Shown here in pieces: positions 51,879-59,888 of a stretch of 64,000 bases of DNA. The stretch is from the NCBI RefSeq assembly GCF_003051005.1, contig NZ_QAOW01000001.1:310001-374000 (forward strand), given 5' to 3'. Under the pieces are notes generated by a model. It did not search any database and was not told the DNA's origin. It was given only the letters and a program-made list of their open reading frames with translations. This stretch comes from Rhodococcus sp. OK519 (GTDB lineage Bacteria; Actinomycetota; Actinomycetes; Mycobacteriales; Mycobacteriaceae). Each line of letters starts with the position of its first letter. Position 1 is the stretch's first letter. The position numbers and the translations under genes were made by a program.

Positions 51879-53473
51879 CGATTCTGAAGTCGGTACTGGA
51901 CACGAACTCGCCCGAGTACGCGTCGGCGTCCCAGTCGATGACGGCGAAGCTCGCCGAACTCGAGGTCGAGCACGCGAAGGCGCTCGCCGGGGGCGGCGAG
52001 AAGTACGTCGAGCGGCACCACAAGCGGGGCAAACTGCTGGCCCGTGAGCGCATCGAGTTGCTGCTCGACCCGGATTCGCCGTTCCTCGAACTGTCCCCGC
52101 TCGCGGCTTGGGGCACCGAGTTCCCGGTGGGCGCGTCGACGATCGTGGGCATCGGCGTGGTCAGCGGAGTCGAGTGCCTCATCGTCGCGAACGATCCGAC
52201 GGTCCGCGGTGGCACCAGTAACCCGTGGACGTTGCGGAAGGGATTCCGCGCCAACGACATCGCGGTTCAGAACCGGCTTCCCGTCATCTCCCTGGTGGAG
52301 TCCGGCGGCGCCGACCTGCCCACGCAGAAGGAGGTCTTCATCCCGGGTGGACGGATGTTCCGCGACTTGACCAAGCTGTCGGCCTCCGGCATTCCGACGA
52401 TCGCGCTGGTGTTCGGCAACTCCACCGCGGGCGGTGCCTACATTCCCGGCATGTCCGATCACGTCGTGATGATCAAGGAACGGTCCAAGGTGTTCCTGGC
52501 CGGCCCGCCGCTGGTGAAGATGGCGACCGGTGAGGAATCCGACGACGAGTCGCTGGGCGGTGCGGAGATGCATGCGCGGACCTCGGGTCTGGCCGACTAC
52601 TTCGCCCTCGACGAGCAGGACGCGATCCGGATCGGACGGAGCATCGTCCGGCGGCTCAACTGGAAGAAGCAGGGGCCGGCGCCGCGGGCCGAGGTGATCG
52701 CACCGCTCGAGAATCCCGAGGAACTGGTCGGCATCGTGCCGGCGGATCTGAAGATCCCGTTCGATCCGCGCGAGGTGATCGCCCGGATCGTGGACGGCTC
52801 CGACTTCGACGAGTTCAAGCCGATGTACGGTTCGTCGCTCGTGACGGGCTGGGCCGAACTGCACGGGTACCCGATCGGGATCCTCGCGAATGCGCGCGGC
52901 GTCCTGTTCAGCGAGGAGTCCCAGAAGGCCACCCAGTTCATCCAGCTCGCGAATCGGTCGAACACACCACTTCTGTTCCTGCACAACACTACCGGTTACA
53001 TGGTGGGCAGGGAGTACGAGGAGGGCGGCATGATCAAGCACGGATCGATGATGATCAACGCGGTCGCCAACTCGACGGTCCCGCACATCTCGATCCTGCT
53101 GGGGGCGTCGTACGGCGCCGGCCACTACGGCATGTGCGGACGAGCGTTCGATCCCCGATTCCTGTTCGCGTGGCCCAGTTCCAAGTCCGCGGTCATGGGC
53201 GGAGCCCAACTCGCCGGGGTCATCTCGATCGTCGGCCGTGCGGCGGCCGAAGCCCGCGGACAGGTGTTCGACGAGGAGGGCGACGCCGGGATGCGCGCCA
53301 TGATCGAGAACCAGATCGAGGCCGAGTCGTTGCCGATGTTCCTGTCCGGACGCCTCTACGACGACGGCGTCATCGACCCCCGCGACACCCGCACGGTGGT
53401 GGGGATGTGCCTGTCGGCCATCGCCACCGCCCCGATCGAGGGCACCGACAACTTCGGTGTCTTCCGGATGTGA
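51875..53473 (+). CDS. accD2: Acyl-CoA carboxylase beta subunit (carboxyltransferase) AccD2-like
   Basis: A 532-residue carboxyltransferase subunit of a biotin-dependent acyl-CoA carboxylase. It has the N-terminal crotonase-like half (VESGGADLPTQKEVFIPGG and NSTAGGAYIPGMSD) and the C-terminal half with LFLHNTTGYMVGREYEEGG, GASYGAGHYGMCGRAFDPRF. The family includes methylcrotonyl- and geranyl-CoA carboxylases. The GTG at 51875 overlaps the fadE13 stop. Which acyl-CoA is carboxylated cannot be read off; the neighbouring AtuA-like gene hints at a branched or terpenoid acyl group. Confidence 0.93.
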   Translation: MTILKSVLDTNSPEYASASQSMTAKLAELEVEHAKALAGGGEKYVERHHKRGKLLARERIELLLDPDSPFLELSPLAAWGTEFPVGASTIVGIGVVSGVECLIVANDPTVRGGTSNPWTLRKGFRANDIAVQNRLPVISLVESGGADLPTQKEVFIPGGRMFRDLTKLSASGIPTIALVFGNSTAGGAYIPGMSDHVVMIKERSKVFLAGPPLVKMATGEESDDESLGGAEMHARTSGLADYFALDEQDAIRIGRSIVRRLNWKKQGPAPRAEVIAPLENPEELVGIVPADLKIPFDPREVIARIVDGSDFDEFKPMYGSSLVTGWAELHGYPIGILANARGVLFSEESQKATQFIQLANRSNTPLLFLHNTTGYMVGREYEEGGMIKHGSMMINAVANSTVPHISILLGASYGAGHYGMCGRAFDPRFLFAWPSSKSAVMGGAQLAGVISIVGRAAAEARGQVFDEEGDAGMRAMIENQIEAESLPMFLSGRLYDDGVIDPRDTRTVVGMCLSAIATAPIEGTDNFGVFRM

Positions 53474-53481
53474 GGCCGACA

Positions 53482-55491
53482 GTGAGTACTTCCGACATCA
53501 CGTCCGTGCTCGTCGCCAACCGCGGCGAGATCGCCCGTCGAGTGTTCGCGACCTGCCGCCGCGCGGGCGTCGGCACCGTCGCTGTCTTCTCGGATCCCGA
53601 CGCCGCAAGCCCGCACGTCGCCGAGGCCGACGCTGCGGTGCGGTTGCCGGGCGCGACGCCGGCGGAGACGTACCTGCGCGCGGACGCGTTGATCGCCGCG
53701 GCGCGGGCCGCGGGCGCCGACGCGATCCACCCCGGTTACGGATTCCTTTCGGAGAACGCTGATTTCGCGCAGTCCGTCGAGGCTGCCGGGCTCACGTGGA
53801 TCGGACCGCCCGCCAAGGCCATCGAGCTGATGGGCTCCAAGGTCGAGTCGAAGCGGATCATGGCCGAGGCCGGAGTCCCCGTACTCGCCGAACTGGATCC
53901 CGCCGCGGTCACCGAGGCCGATCTTCCGGTGCTCGTCAAGGCCTCCGCCGGTGGCGGTGGGCGCGGCATGCGCGTCGTGCGTGAGCTGTCGGCGCTGCCC
54001 CGCGAAATCGAGGCGGCTGCGCGCGAGGCGCAGTCGGCATTCGGTGATTCGACGGTGTTCTGCGAGCGCTACCTCGAGACCGGACGCCATATCGAGGTGC
54101 AGGTCATGGCGGACCGGCACGGCACCGTGTGGGCGGTGGGGGAACGTGAATGCTCGATCCAGCGCCGACACCAGAAGGTGGTGGAGGAGGCGCCGTCGCC
54201 GCTCGTCGAGCGCATTCCCCCCATGCGGGCCAGGCTGTTCGATGCTGCCCGGCTCGCGGCGAACGCGATCGGGTACGAGGGCGCGGGCACCGTCGAGTTC
54301 CTCGCCGACGAAGAGGGCGAGTTCTTCTTCCTCGAGATGAACACGCGTCTGCAGGTGGAGCACCCGGTCACCGAATGCACCACCGGACTCGACCTCGTCG
54401 AACTGCAGTTGCAGGTGGCATCCGGCGCGGAGCTGCCCGCCGAACCGCCGACCATCCGGGGCCACTCGATCGAGGTCCGGCTGTACGCCGAGGACCCCAC
54501 GCACAACTGGCGGCCGCAGAGCGGCACCGTCGAGCGAATCGAGATTCCCGGAGCAACAGTCGAATTCGATCTCCTCGACCGGACCGGGGTCCGACTGGAC
54601 TCGGGTGTCGTGGACGGTTCGGTGGTGAGCGTCTTCTACGATCCGATGCTCGCCAAGGTCATCTCCTTCGCACCCACCCGCGCGCAGGCCGCGCAGGTGC
54701 TCGCGTCGGCGCTGGCCCGCACCCGACTACACGGACTGCAGACGAACCGCGATCTCCTCGTGAACGTCCTGCGTCATCCCGCGTTCTCGGCGGGCGACAC
54801 CGACACCGCGTTCTTCGACACGCACGGCCTCGACGTGCTGGCGCGACCGCTCGCCGACGAGAGGGTCGAGTCACTGTCCGCCTTGGCCGCAGCCCTCGCC
54901 GACGCCGCCGAGAACCGCGCCGCCGCATCCGTGGTCGGCGGACTGCCGAGCGGGTGGCGGAACCTGCCGTCGCAGCCGCAGTCCAAGCGGTACAGCGGGA
55001 TACACGGGGAGTGCGATGTCCGCTATCTGCTCACCAGGTCGGGGTTGCGCGCCGAAGGCTTCGACGAGGTGTCGCTGGTGTCGTCGGCACCCGACCACGT
55101 CGTGCTCGACGTCGCCGGTCTGCAGCGCCGGTTCGACGTCGCCCGTTACGGCGATGCGGTGTGCATCGACTCGCCGCTCGGGCCGGTGACGCTCACGGTG
55201 GTCCCGCGTTTCGTCGATCCGTCGACGGTCGTCGCAGAGGGCTCGTTGCTCGCGCCGATGCCGGGCGCGGTCATCCGACTCGGGGCTGCCGAGGGCGATC
55301 ACGTGGAGGCCGGCCAGCCGATCCTGTGGCTCGAGGCCATGAAGATGGAGCACACCGTCAAGGCGCCCATGTCCGGCGTGCTCACCGAACTTCCCGTCGT
55401 CGTCGGCCAGCAGGTCGATGTCGGATCCGTCCTGGCAATCGTGGAAGCACCGGCGTCGAACGAGGCTGGGGCAGAAGGAGAGAGCGCATGA
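53482..55491 (+). CDS. accA2: Biotin carboxylase/biotin carrier fusion AccA2-like
   Basis: A 669-residue alpha subunit. The biotin carboxylase N-domain begins VLVANRGEIARRVF, the ATP-grasp domain has KASAGGGGRGMR and EMNTRLQVEHPVTE, and the C-terminal carrier domain presents the biotinylated Lys621 in EAMKMEH. It partners the preceding AccD2-like subunit. The GTG start lies 8 bp after the accD2 stop, and the fadE12 start overlaps its own stop. Confidence 0.94.
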   Translation: MSTSDITSVLVANRGEIARRVFATCRRAGVGTVAVFSDPDAASPHVAEADAAVRLPGATPAETYLRADALIAAARAAGADAIHPGYGFLSENADFAQSVEAAGLTWIGPPAKAIELMGSKVESKRIMAEAGVPVLAELDPAAVTEADLPVLVKASAGGGGRGMRVVRELSALPREIEAAAREAQSAFGDSTVFCERYLETGRHIEVQVMADRHGTVWAVGERECSIQRRHQKVVEEAPSPLVERIPPMRARLFDAARLAANAIGYEGAGTVEFLADEEGEFFFLEMNTRLQVEHPVTECTTGLDLVELQLQVASGAELPAEPPTIRGHSIEVRLYAEDPTHNWRPQSGTVERIEIPGATVEFDLLDRTGVRLDSGVVDGSVVSVFYDPMLAKVISFAPTRAQAAQVLASALARTRLHGLQTNRDLLVNVLRHPAFSAGDTDTAFFDTHGLDVLARPLADERVESLSALAAALADAAENRAAASVVGGLPSGWRNLPSQPQSKRYSGIHGECDVRYLLTRSGLRAEGFDEVSLVSSAPDHVVLDVAGLQRRFDVARYGDAVCIDSPLGPVTLTVVPRFVDPSTVVAEGSLLAPMPGAVIRLGAAEGDHVEAGQPILWLEAMKMEHTVKAPMSGVLTELPVVVGQQVDVGSVLAIVEAPASNEAGAEGESA

Positions 55492-56651
55492 GCAGCTTCA
55501 TCGAGACGGACGAGCAGAAGGAGCTGCGGGCGGCGGTGTCCAAGCTCGCGAAGCGCTTCAACTACGTCGACTACGTGCTGCCGAAGGCGCGCAAGGGCGA
55601 ACCTCTCACCGAGCTGTGGACCGAGGCGGGCAAGCTCGGTTTCCTCGGGGTGAACCTGCCGGAGGAATACGGCGGCGGGGGAGCGGGCATCTACGAACTC
55701 GCCCTCGTGCAGGAGGAACTCGCCGCGCAGGGTGCCGGGCTGCTGCTCGTCGTGGTCTCGCCCGCAATCTGCGGCACCATCATCGGCAAGTACGGCACCG
55801 ACGCCCAGAAGCAGGAGTGGCTCACGGCGCTCGCCGACGGCTCCAAGATCATGGCGTTCGGCATCACCGAGCCCGACGCCGGTTCCAACTCGCACCAGAT
55901 CACGACGACCGCTCGACGTGACGGTGAAGACTGGATCCTGCGCGGAAACAAGGTATATATCTCCGGCGTGGACCAGGCCGACGCGGTGCTCATCGTTGCG
56001 CGGACCGAGGACCACAAGACGGGCAAGCTCAAACCGGCGCTGTTCATCGTTCCCACCGACACCGAGAACTTCGTCGCGCAGCCGATAGAGATGGACATCA
56101 TCGAGCCCGATCACCAATTCACTCTGTTCCTCGACGATGTCCGGCTTCCTGGGGACGCCCTCGTCGGCTCCGAGGACGCGGCGCTCATGCAGTTGTTCGC
56201 GGGGCTCAACCCCGAGCGCATCCTGGGTGCGGCGATGGCGATCGGGATGGGGCGCTGGGCACTCGAGGCGGGCGTGAAGTTCGCGAAGGAGCGCACGGTC
56301 TGGAAGACGCCGATCGGCGCGCACCAGGGCCTCGCCCATCCGTTGGCGCAGTGCAAGATCGAACTCGAACTGGCGAAGCTGATGATGCAGAAGGCCGCGG
56401 TGCTGTACGACGGTGGCGACGACTTCGGCGCGGCCGAGGCGGCCAACATGGCCAAGTACGCGGCGGCCGAGGCTGCGATCAAGACCCTCGACCAGGCGAT
56501 CCAGACCCACGGCGGCGGCGGACTGACGAAGGAGTACGGACTGTCCGCGATGCTCGGCGCCGCTCGCATCGGACGGGTGGCCCCGGTGAGCCGCGAGATG
56601 ATCCTCAACTTCGTCGCTCAGCACTCGCTGGGCCTGCCCAAGTCCTACTAG
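55488..56651 (+). CDS. fadE12: Acyl-CoA dehydrogenase FadE12-like
   Basis: A 387-residue second acyl-CoA dehydrogenase of the operon. FAD-contact motif FGITEPDAGSNSHQITT and the NPERILGAAMAIGMGRWAL helix are clear. The C-terminal region ends IGRVAPVSREMILNFVAQH instead of the common GTxEI block, a form seen in this subfamily, with Glu still at the aligned position. ATG 55488 has AGAAGGAGAG upstream. Having two distinct dehydrogenases implies two oxidation steps in one pathway. Confidence 0.92.
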   Translation: MSSFIETDEQKELRAAVSKLAKRFNYVDYVLPKARKGEPLTELWTEAGKLGFLGVNLPEEYGGGGAGIYELALVQEELAAQGAGLLLVVVSPAICGTIIGKYGTDAQKQEWLTALADGSKIMAFGITEPDAGSNSHQITTTARRDGEDWILRGNKVYISGVDQADAVLIVARTEDHKTGKLKPALFIVPTDTENFVAQPIEMDIIEPDHQFTLFLDDVRLPGDALVGSEDAALMQLFAGLNPERILGAAMAIGMGRWALEAGVKFAKERTVWKTPIGAHQGLAHPLAQCKIELELAKLMMQKAAVLYDGGDDFGAAEAANMAKYAAAEAAIKTLDQAIQTHGGGGLTKEYGLSAMLGAARIGRVAPVSREMILNFVAQHSLGLPKSY

Positions 56652-56662
56652 GGGTAGCGAAG

Positions 56663-57451
56663 ATGACAGATCGTCAAGTTCGCCACGAAGTCGCTGATGG
56701 TGTCGCAACGCTGACGCTCGACTCGCCGCACAACCGCAACGCGATTTCGAGCAGGCTGGTCGCGCAGTTGCGGCAAGGATTGACCGACGCCGCAGCCGAC
56801 AATCAGGTGCGCACTGTGGTTCTGGCCCATACCGGCGGGACGTTCTGTGCGGGCGCGGACCTGTCCGAGGCGAGCGCCGCGGGTGCCGACGTGAGCCCCT
56901 CGGAGCTCGCTGCGGAGCGGACTGGGCAGATGACCGCACTCCTTCAGGCAATCCTTCAGCTACCGAAGCCGGTGATTGCGCGCGTCGACGGGCACGTGCG
57001 TGCGGGTGGGATGGGGCTGGTGGGGGCGTGCGACATCGTGGTCGCCGGTCCCGACAGTACGTTCGCTCTCACGGAAGCGCGGCTGGGCTTGGCCGCGTCG
57101 ATCATCTCGCTGACCGTGATCCCCAGGCTCACCTCGCGTGCCGCGAGCCGCTACTTCCTGACCGGCGAGAAGTTCGGTCCGCACGAGGCCGAGGCGATCG
57201 GGTTGATCAGCGAGGCCGTTCCGGACACGGAGGAGGCTGTGCGGGGTTTGATCGAGACGCTGCGGAAGTGTTCGCCGCAAGGACTGGCGGAGTCCAAGAA
57301 GCTCACCACCGCGAAGATGCTCGCCGACTTCGATGCCTGTGGGAAAACGCTTGCGGCGCAGTCCGCTCGACTGTTCGGCAGTCCGGAGGCGATCGAGGGG
57401 GTGACGGCGTTCCTGCAGAAGCGGCCGCCGTCGTGGGCGGCCGGGGGCTGA
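56663..57451 (+). CDS. echA7: Crotonase-family protein EchA7-like
   Basis: A 262-residue enoyl-CoA hydratase/isomerase-superfamily protein. The CoA oxyanion-hole segments TFCAGADLSEAS (60-71) and HVRAGGMGLVGACD (111-124) are present. Aligned to rat enoyl-CoA hydratase, the Glu144 position is Gly118, while the Glu164 position is kept as Glu138, so simple two-glutamate hydration is unlikely. It is the last gene of the operon, 11 bp after fadE12, and is followed by a terminator. Confidence 0.9.
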   Translation: MTDRQVRHEVADGVATLTLDSPHNRNAISSRLVAQLRQGLTDAAADNQVRTVVLAHTGGTFCAGADLSEASAAGADVSPSELAAERTGQMTALLQAILQLPKPVIARVDGHVRAGGMGLVGACDIVVAGPDSTFALTEARLGLAASIISLTVIPRLTSRAASRYFLTGEKFGPHEAEAIGLISEAVPDTEEAVRGLIETLRKCSPQGLAESKKLTTAKMLADFDACGKTLAAQSARLFGSPEAIEGVTAFLQKRPPSWAAGG

Positions 57452-57457
57452 CATGCA

Positions 57458-57493
57458 GACGGGGCCCGTTCCGTGGTCGGAACAGGCCCCGTC
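57458..57493. terminator. Shared terminator of the acc2 operon and small peptide gene
   Basis: A 9-bp GACGGGGCC/GGCCCCGTC stem extended by 5 more pairs after one mismatch (57458-57472 with 57479-57493), between convergent genes. Confidence 0.8.
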
Positions 57494-57515
57494 GTACGTC
57501 GGGCTGGGATCAGCC

Positions 57516-57647
57516 TCAGGCCGGGAGAATGCCCGAAACGGTCTCGAGCGAGCCCGCGAAGAAGCTCAGAGCGGCGAACAGGTCGCCCGCGGCGTCGGCG
57601 AAATCGGTCACGAACTCGAAGAAGCTGATGAACTCGGCAGATCCCAT
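57516..57647 (-). CDS. 43-residue acidic amphipathic peptide (PorA-like?)
   Basis: A tiny gene whose product is 43 residues with no Lys, Arg or His, about six acidic residues and very high Phe content. On a helical wheel Glu11, Asp15, Asp18 and Asp22 line one face while Phe, Leu and Val fill the other, so it should form a strongly amphipathic helix. The ATG at 57647 has AGGAG 7-8 bases upstream, and a promoter with a palindrome precedes it. Size and composition recall the short cell-wall channel peptides PorA/PorH of corynebacteria, but I cannot show homology; a membrane-active or signalling peptide is an alternative. Confidence 0.6.
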   Translation of the reverse strand: MGSAEFISFFEFVTDFADAAGDLFAALSFFAGSLETVSGILPA

Positions 57648-57680
57648 GAGGGCACTCCTGTGAATTGATGCGATGTGTAG

Positions 57681-57696
57681 GGAAGGTAACCCTTCC
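57681..57696. promoter_or_regulatory. Palindrome GGAAGG-TAAC-CCTTCC ahead of the peptide gene
   Basis: Six-bp arms around TAAC, overlapping the likely -10 (TACCTT on the minus strand). Its core GAAGGTAACCCT recurs with one change at 57747-57758. Confidence 0.55.
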
Positions 57697-57746
57697 TTGC
57701 GAGAATTTGTAACGTGCCCGAGTCCATTTCGCAATGCGGATGTGAT

Positions 57747-57758
57747 GAAGGTTACCCT
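57747..57758. promoter_or_regulatory. Second operator-like copy ahead of tetR
   Basis: GAAGGTTACCCT differs in one base from the copy at 57682-57693, 65 bp away. It also matches 12-13 of 19 positions of an IdeR/DtxR box when extended to 57765, so either TetR autoregulation or iron control is possible. Confidence 0.45.
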
Positions 57759-57788
57759 AATTTGCGCAGTGTTTACTTGGAGGCCGCG

Positions 57789-58475
57789 ATGAAGCCGCTC
57801 ACGAGGCGGCCGACAGCGGTGGACAGCATGGACCGGAACACCGGAGAGGACGCCACGGGTATGGGCGCACCACAACAGGATCGAAGTCGCCTCACGCGGC
57901 ACCGGCTACTGGAGGCCACGGTCGACTGCCTGGCAGAGTTCGGCTGGTCGGCCACCACGGTCGCGGTCGTAGCGCAACGCGCGGGGGTCTCGCGCGGAGC
58001 GGCGCAGCACCACTTCCCGACCCGGGAGGACCTCATCACCGCCGCTCTCGAGTTCATGTTCGACAGCCGGATGGAGCAGGCGCGCCGCGAGGTCACCGAG
58101 TTGCCGTCGCGGGAGGGCCGCACCGAGGCGGTGGTCTCCAGGCTCGTCGACTACTACACCGGCACGCTCTTCAAAGCCGCTCTCCAGGTGTGGACCGCGG
58201 CAGCCGCGGACCCGGAACTGAGGTCTCGGGTGCTGCCGCTCGAAGAGCGGTTCGGGCGCATCGCCCACCGCACGGCGGTCGAGAGTCTCGGCGTGGACGA
58301 CTCCGACCCCGCCGTCCGTCGACTGGTGCAGGCGACCCTCGATCTCGCGCGCGGGCTCGGTCTGGCCGATGTGCTCACCGACGACTCGCGTCGGCGCGCC
58401 GACATCGTGCGCAGTTGGGCCGGCCAGCTCGATGCGGCGCTCGCACCTCTCGGGGCGGTCGATCCCGCGCTGTGA
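57789..58475 (+). CDS. TetR-family transcriptional regulator
   Basis: A 228-residue repressor. The N-terminal helix-turn-helix includes TVAVVAQRAGVSRGAAQHHF (about residues 57-76) followed by the family's PTREDLI; the rest is a ligand-binding helical domain. I pick ATG 57789 because GGAGG lies 5 bases upstream; ATGs at 57828 and 57858 are also possible. It is divergent from the small peptide gene, and paired operator-like motifs lie between them. A TetR gene also precedes rpsL in M. tuberculosis. Confidence 0.9.
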   Translation: MKPLTRRPTAVDSMDRNTGEDATGMGAPQQDRSRLTRHRLLEATVDCLAEFGWSATTVAVVAQRAGVSRGAAQHHFPTREDLITAALEFMFDSRMEQARREVTELPSREGRTEAVVSRLVDYYTGTLFKAALQVWTAAAADPELRSRVLPLEERFGRIAHRTAVESLGVDDSDPAVRRLVQATLDLARGLGLADVLTDDSRRRADIVRSWAGQLDAALAPLGAVDPAL

Positions 58476-58517
58476 GATCCGTTCCGGGCGGGTTCGTGCC
58501 CGGTACAGTTCCGCGGC

Positions 58518-59051
58518 ATGGCGGTGAGAAGGCGGGCACTCCCGATTGCGGCAGTCGTGGCGATCGCGCTGCTCGGCGCCGGCTGCGGCCGTGACGATTC
58601 CGGTGACCGCTCCGCTGCGCCGGAATCCGCTGCGGCAGAGGCGGGACCCTTCTTCGGTGAATGCGGTTCGGTGACCGACGCGGAGGTCGCCGAGGCGGTC
58701 GGGGTTCCGGGCTTCGCGGGCGTCGTCCGGAACTCGGTGGGCTGCGAGTGGCAGACGTCGCCGGTGCAGGACAAGAACGCGCCGCACTTCTCCTTCTCCT
58801 GGTACCGGGGCAGTCCGATCGGGCGCGAGCGGGCCGGCAGCGAACTGATCGGACGTCCCGCCGCCGACATCGAGATCGGTGGTCGTTCGGGGTTCGAGTC
58901 GGCGCTGTCGAGCCGACTGTGCGAGCTGGGGGTGCAGTTCGGTGACGACTTCGTGCACTGGTCGATCGCCTATGGCAAGTCCGACCCCACCGCGGACCCG
59001 TGCGCCGCGGCGCGGCATCTCGCCGAGTTGACCGTGGCAAGGGGGGAGTGA
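58518..59051 (+). CDS. DUF3558 lipoprotein, first of pair
   Basis: A 177-residue exported lipoprotein. The signal peptide ends in the lipobox LLGAGC (Cys about residue 23), and the mature part has the DUF3558 pattern of paired cysteines (GECG, VGCEW, RLCELG, DPCAAA). The family is confined to actinobacteria and has no known activity. It is followed one base later by a paralogue, so the two were probably produced by duplication and are co-translated. Confidence 0.88.
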   Translation: MAVRRRALPIAAVVAIALLGAGCGRDDSGDRSAAPESAAAEAGPFFGECGSVTDAEVAEAVGVPGFAGVVRNSVGCEWQTSPVQDKNAPHFSFSWYRGSPIGRERAGSELIGRPAADIEIGGRSGFESALSSRLCELGVQFGDDFVHWSIAYGKSDPTADPCAAARHLAELTVARGE

Positions 59052-59052
59052 G

Positions 59053-59592
59053 ATGTCGATGCGAGGGCGAGCCGCCCGGTTTTCCGGCGTCGGACTCGCT
59101 GCCGTACTCGTGCTGGGTGGATGCGGCACATCGGTGACCGGTACGGCTGTTCCGCAGGGATTCGGGGCGGGAGACACGGCGAACTACGCATCCCTGCTCA
59201 CCGAGTGCGACGTCGTCGCTCCCGAGCGGATCGCCGAGATCGTCGGCGGGGATTCGATCGAACGCGGCTTTCTCGGCGCGATCTGCCGGTGGACCGTCGG
59301 CGGGGCTGCCGGTCCCGCCCGTGTCACCTTCAACTGGTTCGAGACCGGCGCCCTCGAGGTGGAGAGGTCGACGTCGGAGCGGCTCGGCTACGACGTCGAG
59401 GAGGTTGCTGTCGACGGCAGGCGTGCCGTGCTTTCGCGGCCCCCGGCTGATCCGGGCAGCTGCGGAGTCACGGCAGGGTTCCCGGCGGGGGGTGTCGTCG
59501 GTTGGTGGGTCCAGTACCGGGCCGGCAGTGGGGCCGATCCGTGCGCGGCGGCGTCGTCGCTGGTCGCGTCGACGCTGGACCTCGCGGCATAG
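59053..59592 (+). CDS. DUF3558 lipoprotein, second of pair
   Basis: A 179-residue lipoprotein with lipobox VLGGC (Cys about residue 24) followed by GTSVTGTAVP, as in many DUF3558 proteins, and conserved cysteines in LTECD, AICRW, GSCG and DPCAAA. The ATG lies one base after the upstream stop; GGGGGGAG supplies the ribosome-binding site. Function unknown; envelope location is predicted. Confidence 0.88.
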   Translation: MSMRGRAARFSGVGLAAVLVLGGCGTSVTGTAVPQGFGAGDTANYASLLTECDVVAPERIAEIVGGDSIERGFLGAICRWTVGGAAGPARVTFNWFETGALEVERSTSERLGYDVEEVAVDGRRAVLSRPPADPGSCGVTAGFPAGGVVGWWVQYRAGSGADPCAAASSLVASTLDLAA

Positions 59593-59607
59593 CACGTTCG
59601 ACCCGCT

Positions 59608-59637
59608 TTGACCTCTAACGGCGCCGCCGGGTATCGT
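59608..59637 (+). promoter_or_regulatory. Promoter of the str operon
   Basis: TTGACC (59608-59613), 18-bp spacer and TATCGT (59632-59637). It predicts transcription from about 59644-59646, giving rpsL a leader of about 245 nt. Confidence 0.7.
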
Positions 59638-59645
59638 TGGGGGTC

Positions 59646-59828
59646 GTGTCCGACATGATCGGGCCGATCTGTGTGCCTATGCGGGGCGTTGCCGTGCACG
59701 CACTTCTGCGGTTTCTGCAGGTGCGAGCATCCGGCTGCCTGTGTGGGGGTACGCGACACGCCCGACCTCGTGTGCACGAGGATGGGTGCGGGACAGTTGC
59801 TTTCTTGTCCCAACCGATGGATCCCTAA
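59646..59828 (+). other. rpsL leader with overlapping upstream reading frames
   Basis: The leader starts at a GTG (59646) that could be read leaderless for 60 codons to a stop at 59826-59828, 60 bases before rpsL. In another frame a GTG at 59671 opens a stretch with seven cysteines in its first 24 codons, and that frame stays open into rpsL. Two hairpins follow: CCTCGT/ACGAGG (59766-59771, 59776-59781) and GGGACA/TGTCCC (59790-59795, 59806-59811). Whether either frame is translated is unknown. Confidence 0.35.
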
Positions 59829-59888
59829 TTTCAGAACAGCCAGGATTGCTCGACTGAGCAGACTGGAACCGAAGAAGAAAGCCGGTAC

